From: Asterias amurensis
Taxonomy: Eukaryota; Echinodermata; Asteroidea; Forcipulatida; Asteriidae
Direction: 5' to 3'
Assembly (NCBI RefSeq): GCF_032118995.1
Contig: NC_092649.1
Span: 13,774,191-13,838,190 of the forward strand
DNA length: 64,000 bases
Position numbers and translations under genes: made by a program. The notes below the pieces were generated by a model, which was not told the origin of the DNA, did no database searches, and saw only the letters and a list, made by a program, of their open reading frames with translations. Shown here piece by piece: positions 63,176-64,000 of the stretch (within the stretch, counting starts at the first letter, position 1; every line of letters starts with the position of its first letter).

Positions 63176-64000
63176 CTCTTTAACAAATAAAGAAAAAAAA
63201 ACATTTATTCACTCAAATATAATACAATCTTTATTTCACTTATCATCTACTTGTGACTGTAGATTTGCAATCAGCCTTTCACGTGGATTTAACAAATCAC
63301 AGTGGTACAACAAAACCGATGAAGGCTCGTAGCGTTTCCGTGTAAATCTTCGACTCCTTGTTGATCTGAATTAATTTAAAACTTACACAGTCTAATGATG
63401 ATGATAGTAGAAAACATCCCTTTATCGCTCAGTGAGCGTTTTATTCATTTTTGTTTTGGCATCGATGCAATGCAAAATTTGTAATCGATTGTTCACAACT
63501 CTCTCGCTAGTGACCAAGATGGCTGATCGATCTCAAACTTCTACAGGTTTGTCCGTTTATGTATAATGGTGGATTACATTAAGTGCTTACATTGCCAGCA
63601 ACTTTTTTGCTGGCAAAACAAAATATGTATTGTTCCTTTAAAACAATCAAAACTCCCTGAAGAATCAAAGGTGAACAACGCTATTTCTTTTTTTCTTTTT
63701 TTTCTTTTTACGGGGTTCTGTTTCAATCGAGGAACCACAACTCATTTCCCGGGCAACCTTCATTAGTCAACGTCGAAAGAGTTCAACATCAATTACAATA
63801 CTTCATTAGACATTTAAACATTTGTATTTCCACTTCGTCGTGAAAATCGTTGTTTTGCTTCCCAACTGAACAAGTTTTCCCATTACATTATTAGTCAGTA
63901 CACCGTTTAAACCGTGGAGCTATATTAAGCATACAACTGGGTAAGACATGATAAAAACCCATAAATACAGTTCACAATCTTGAATGTTAATACCGGGTCA
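63176..64000 (-). other. Upstream intron sequence of the matrix gene; no exon found
   Basis: The exon at 63175 needs one base from an upstream exon. I find no ATG with a signal-peptide-like hydrophobic run and donor here. A MITE-B-like fragment (ACCAAGATGGCTGATCGATC, CTCAAACTTCTACAGGTTTG) is at about 63510-63560. Confidence 0.4.

Noticed and set aside
63030-63332. Plus-strand 100-residue open frame
   Set aside because: It is antisense to the Cys-rich exon 63023-63175, which has splice sites, correct phase and a recognisable domain.
1-64000. Retrovirus, LTR element or Polinton remains
   Set aside because: I looked for long terminal repeats and for gag, pol, capsid or envelope-like reading frames and saw none I could support.

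Overview
The window looks like nuclear DNA of a deuterostome invertebrate, most likely an echinoderm and probably a sea star. It has multi-exon genes with GT-AG introns, AT-rich non-coding DNA, and a dense load of short palindromic (foldback/MITE) elements and tRNA-headed SINEs of a kind I associate with sea-star genomes. The organism call is inference; I could not search a database. I see no bacterial operons, CRISPR arrays, or recognisable retroviral, LTR or Polinton remains.

Two protein genes are well supported. At 6196-8389 (+) three exons encode a complete 161-residue cyclophilin, the spliceosomal peptidyl-prolyl isomerase PPIL1. Its 3' end is followed by a roughly 430-bp segment present about four times in tandem (about 8600-10980), several copies carrying their own AATAAA.

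The main object is a minus-strand gene covering 63175 down to 18212. I place 25 exons with consistent phases, which together encode about 1269 residues. Only the 5' exon(s) with the start and signal peptide are missing and should lie beyond 63175. In order, the protein has: a Cys-rich N-terminal segment and four EGF domains matching the nephronectin/EGFL6 layout; a fifth EGF; an 11-domain stretch in which thrombospondin-like EGFs (PCFxGVxC ... CGxCPxGYxGDG) alternate with calcium-binding EGFs, each on one phase 1-1 exon; a CILP/FAM171-like region of seven exons; and a C-terminal Sushi domain split over the last two exons. It should be a secreted matrix protein. The combination of these parts in one gene is the most interesting feature of the window.

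Between the two genes lie a tandem array of six tRNA-Gly(CCC) units on the minus strand (14942-15788), two kinds of hairpin MITE, and one possible orphan exon (11324-11449, -). The long introns of the matrix gene (34856-43471, 45174-50187, 53352-63022) are packed with repeats: a TTAA-ended MITE in about 15 copies, four copies of a foldback ending in GGGGTGGATTTCACAAAG, a TGCAAT/GTCCG foldback, a CGTGTACGTA foldback, a large inverted repeat whose arms are built of 42-bp units (55083-55989), SINEs, and several local tandem duplications. Most of the other open frames, including long ones in several frames at 55-56 kb, arise from these repeats and are not genes.
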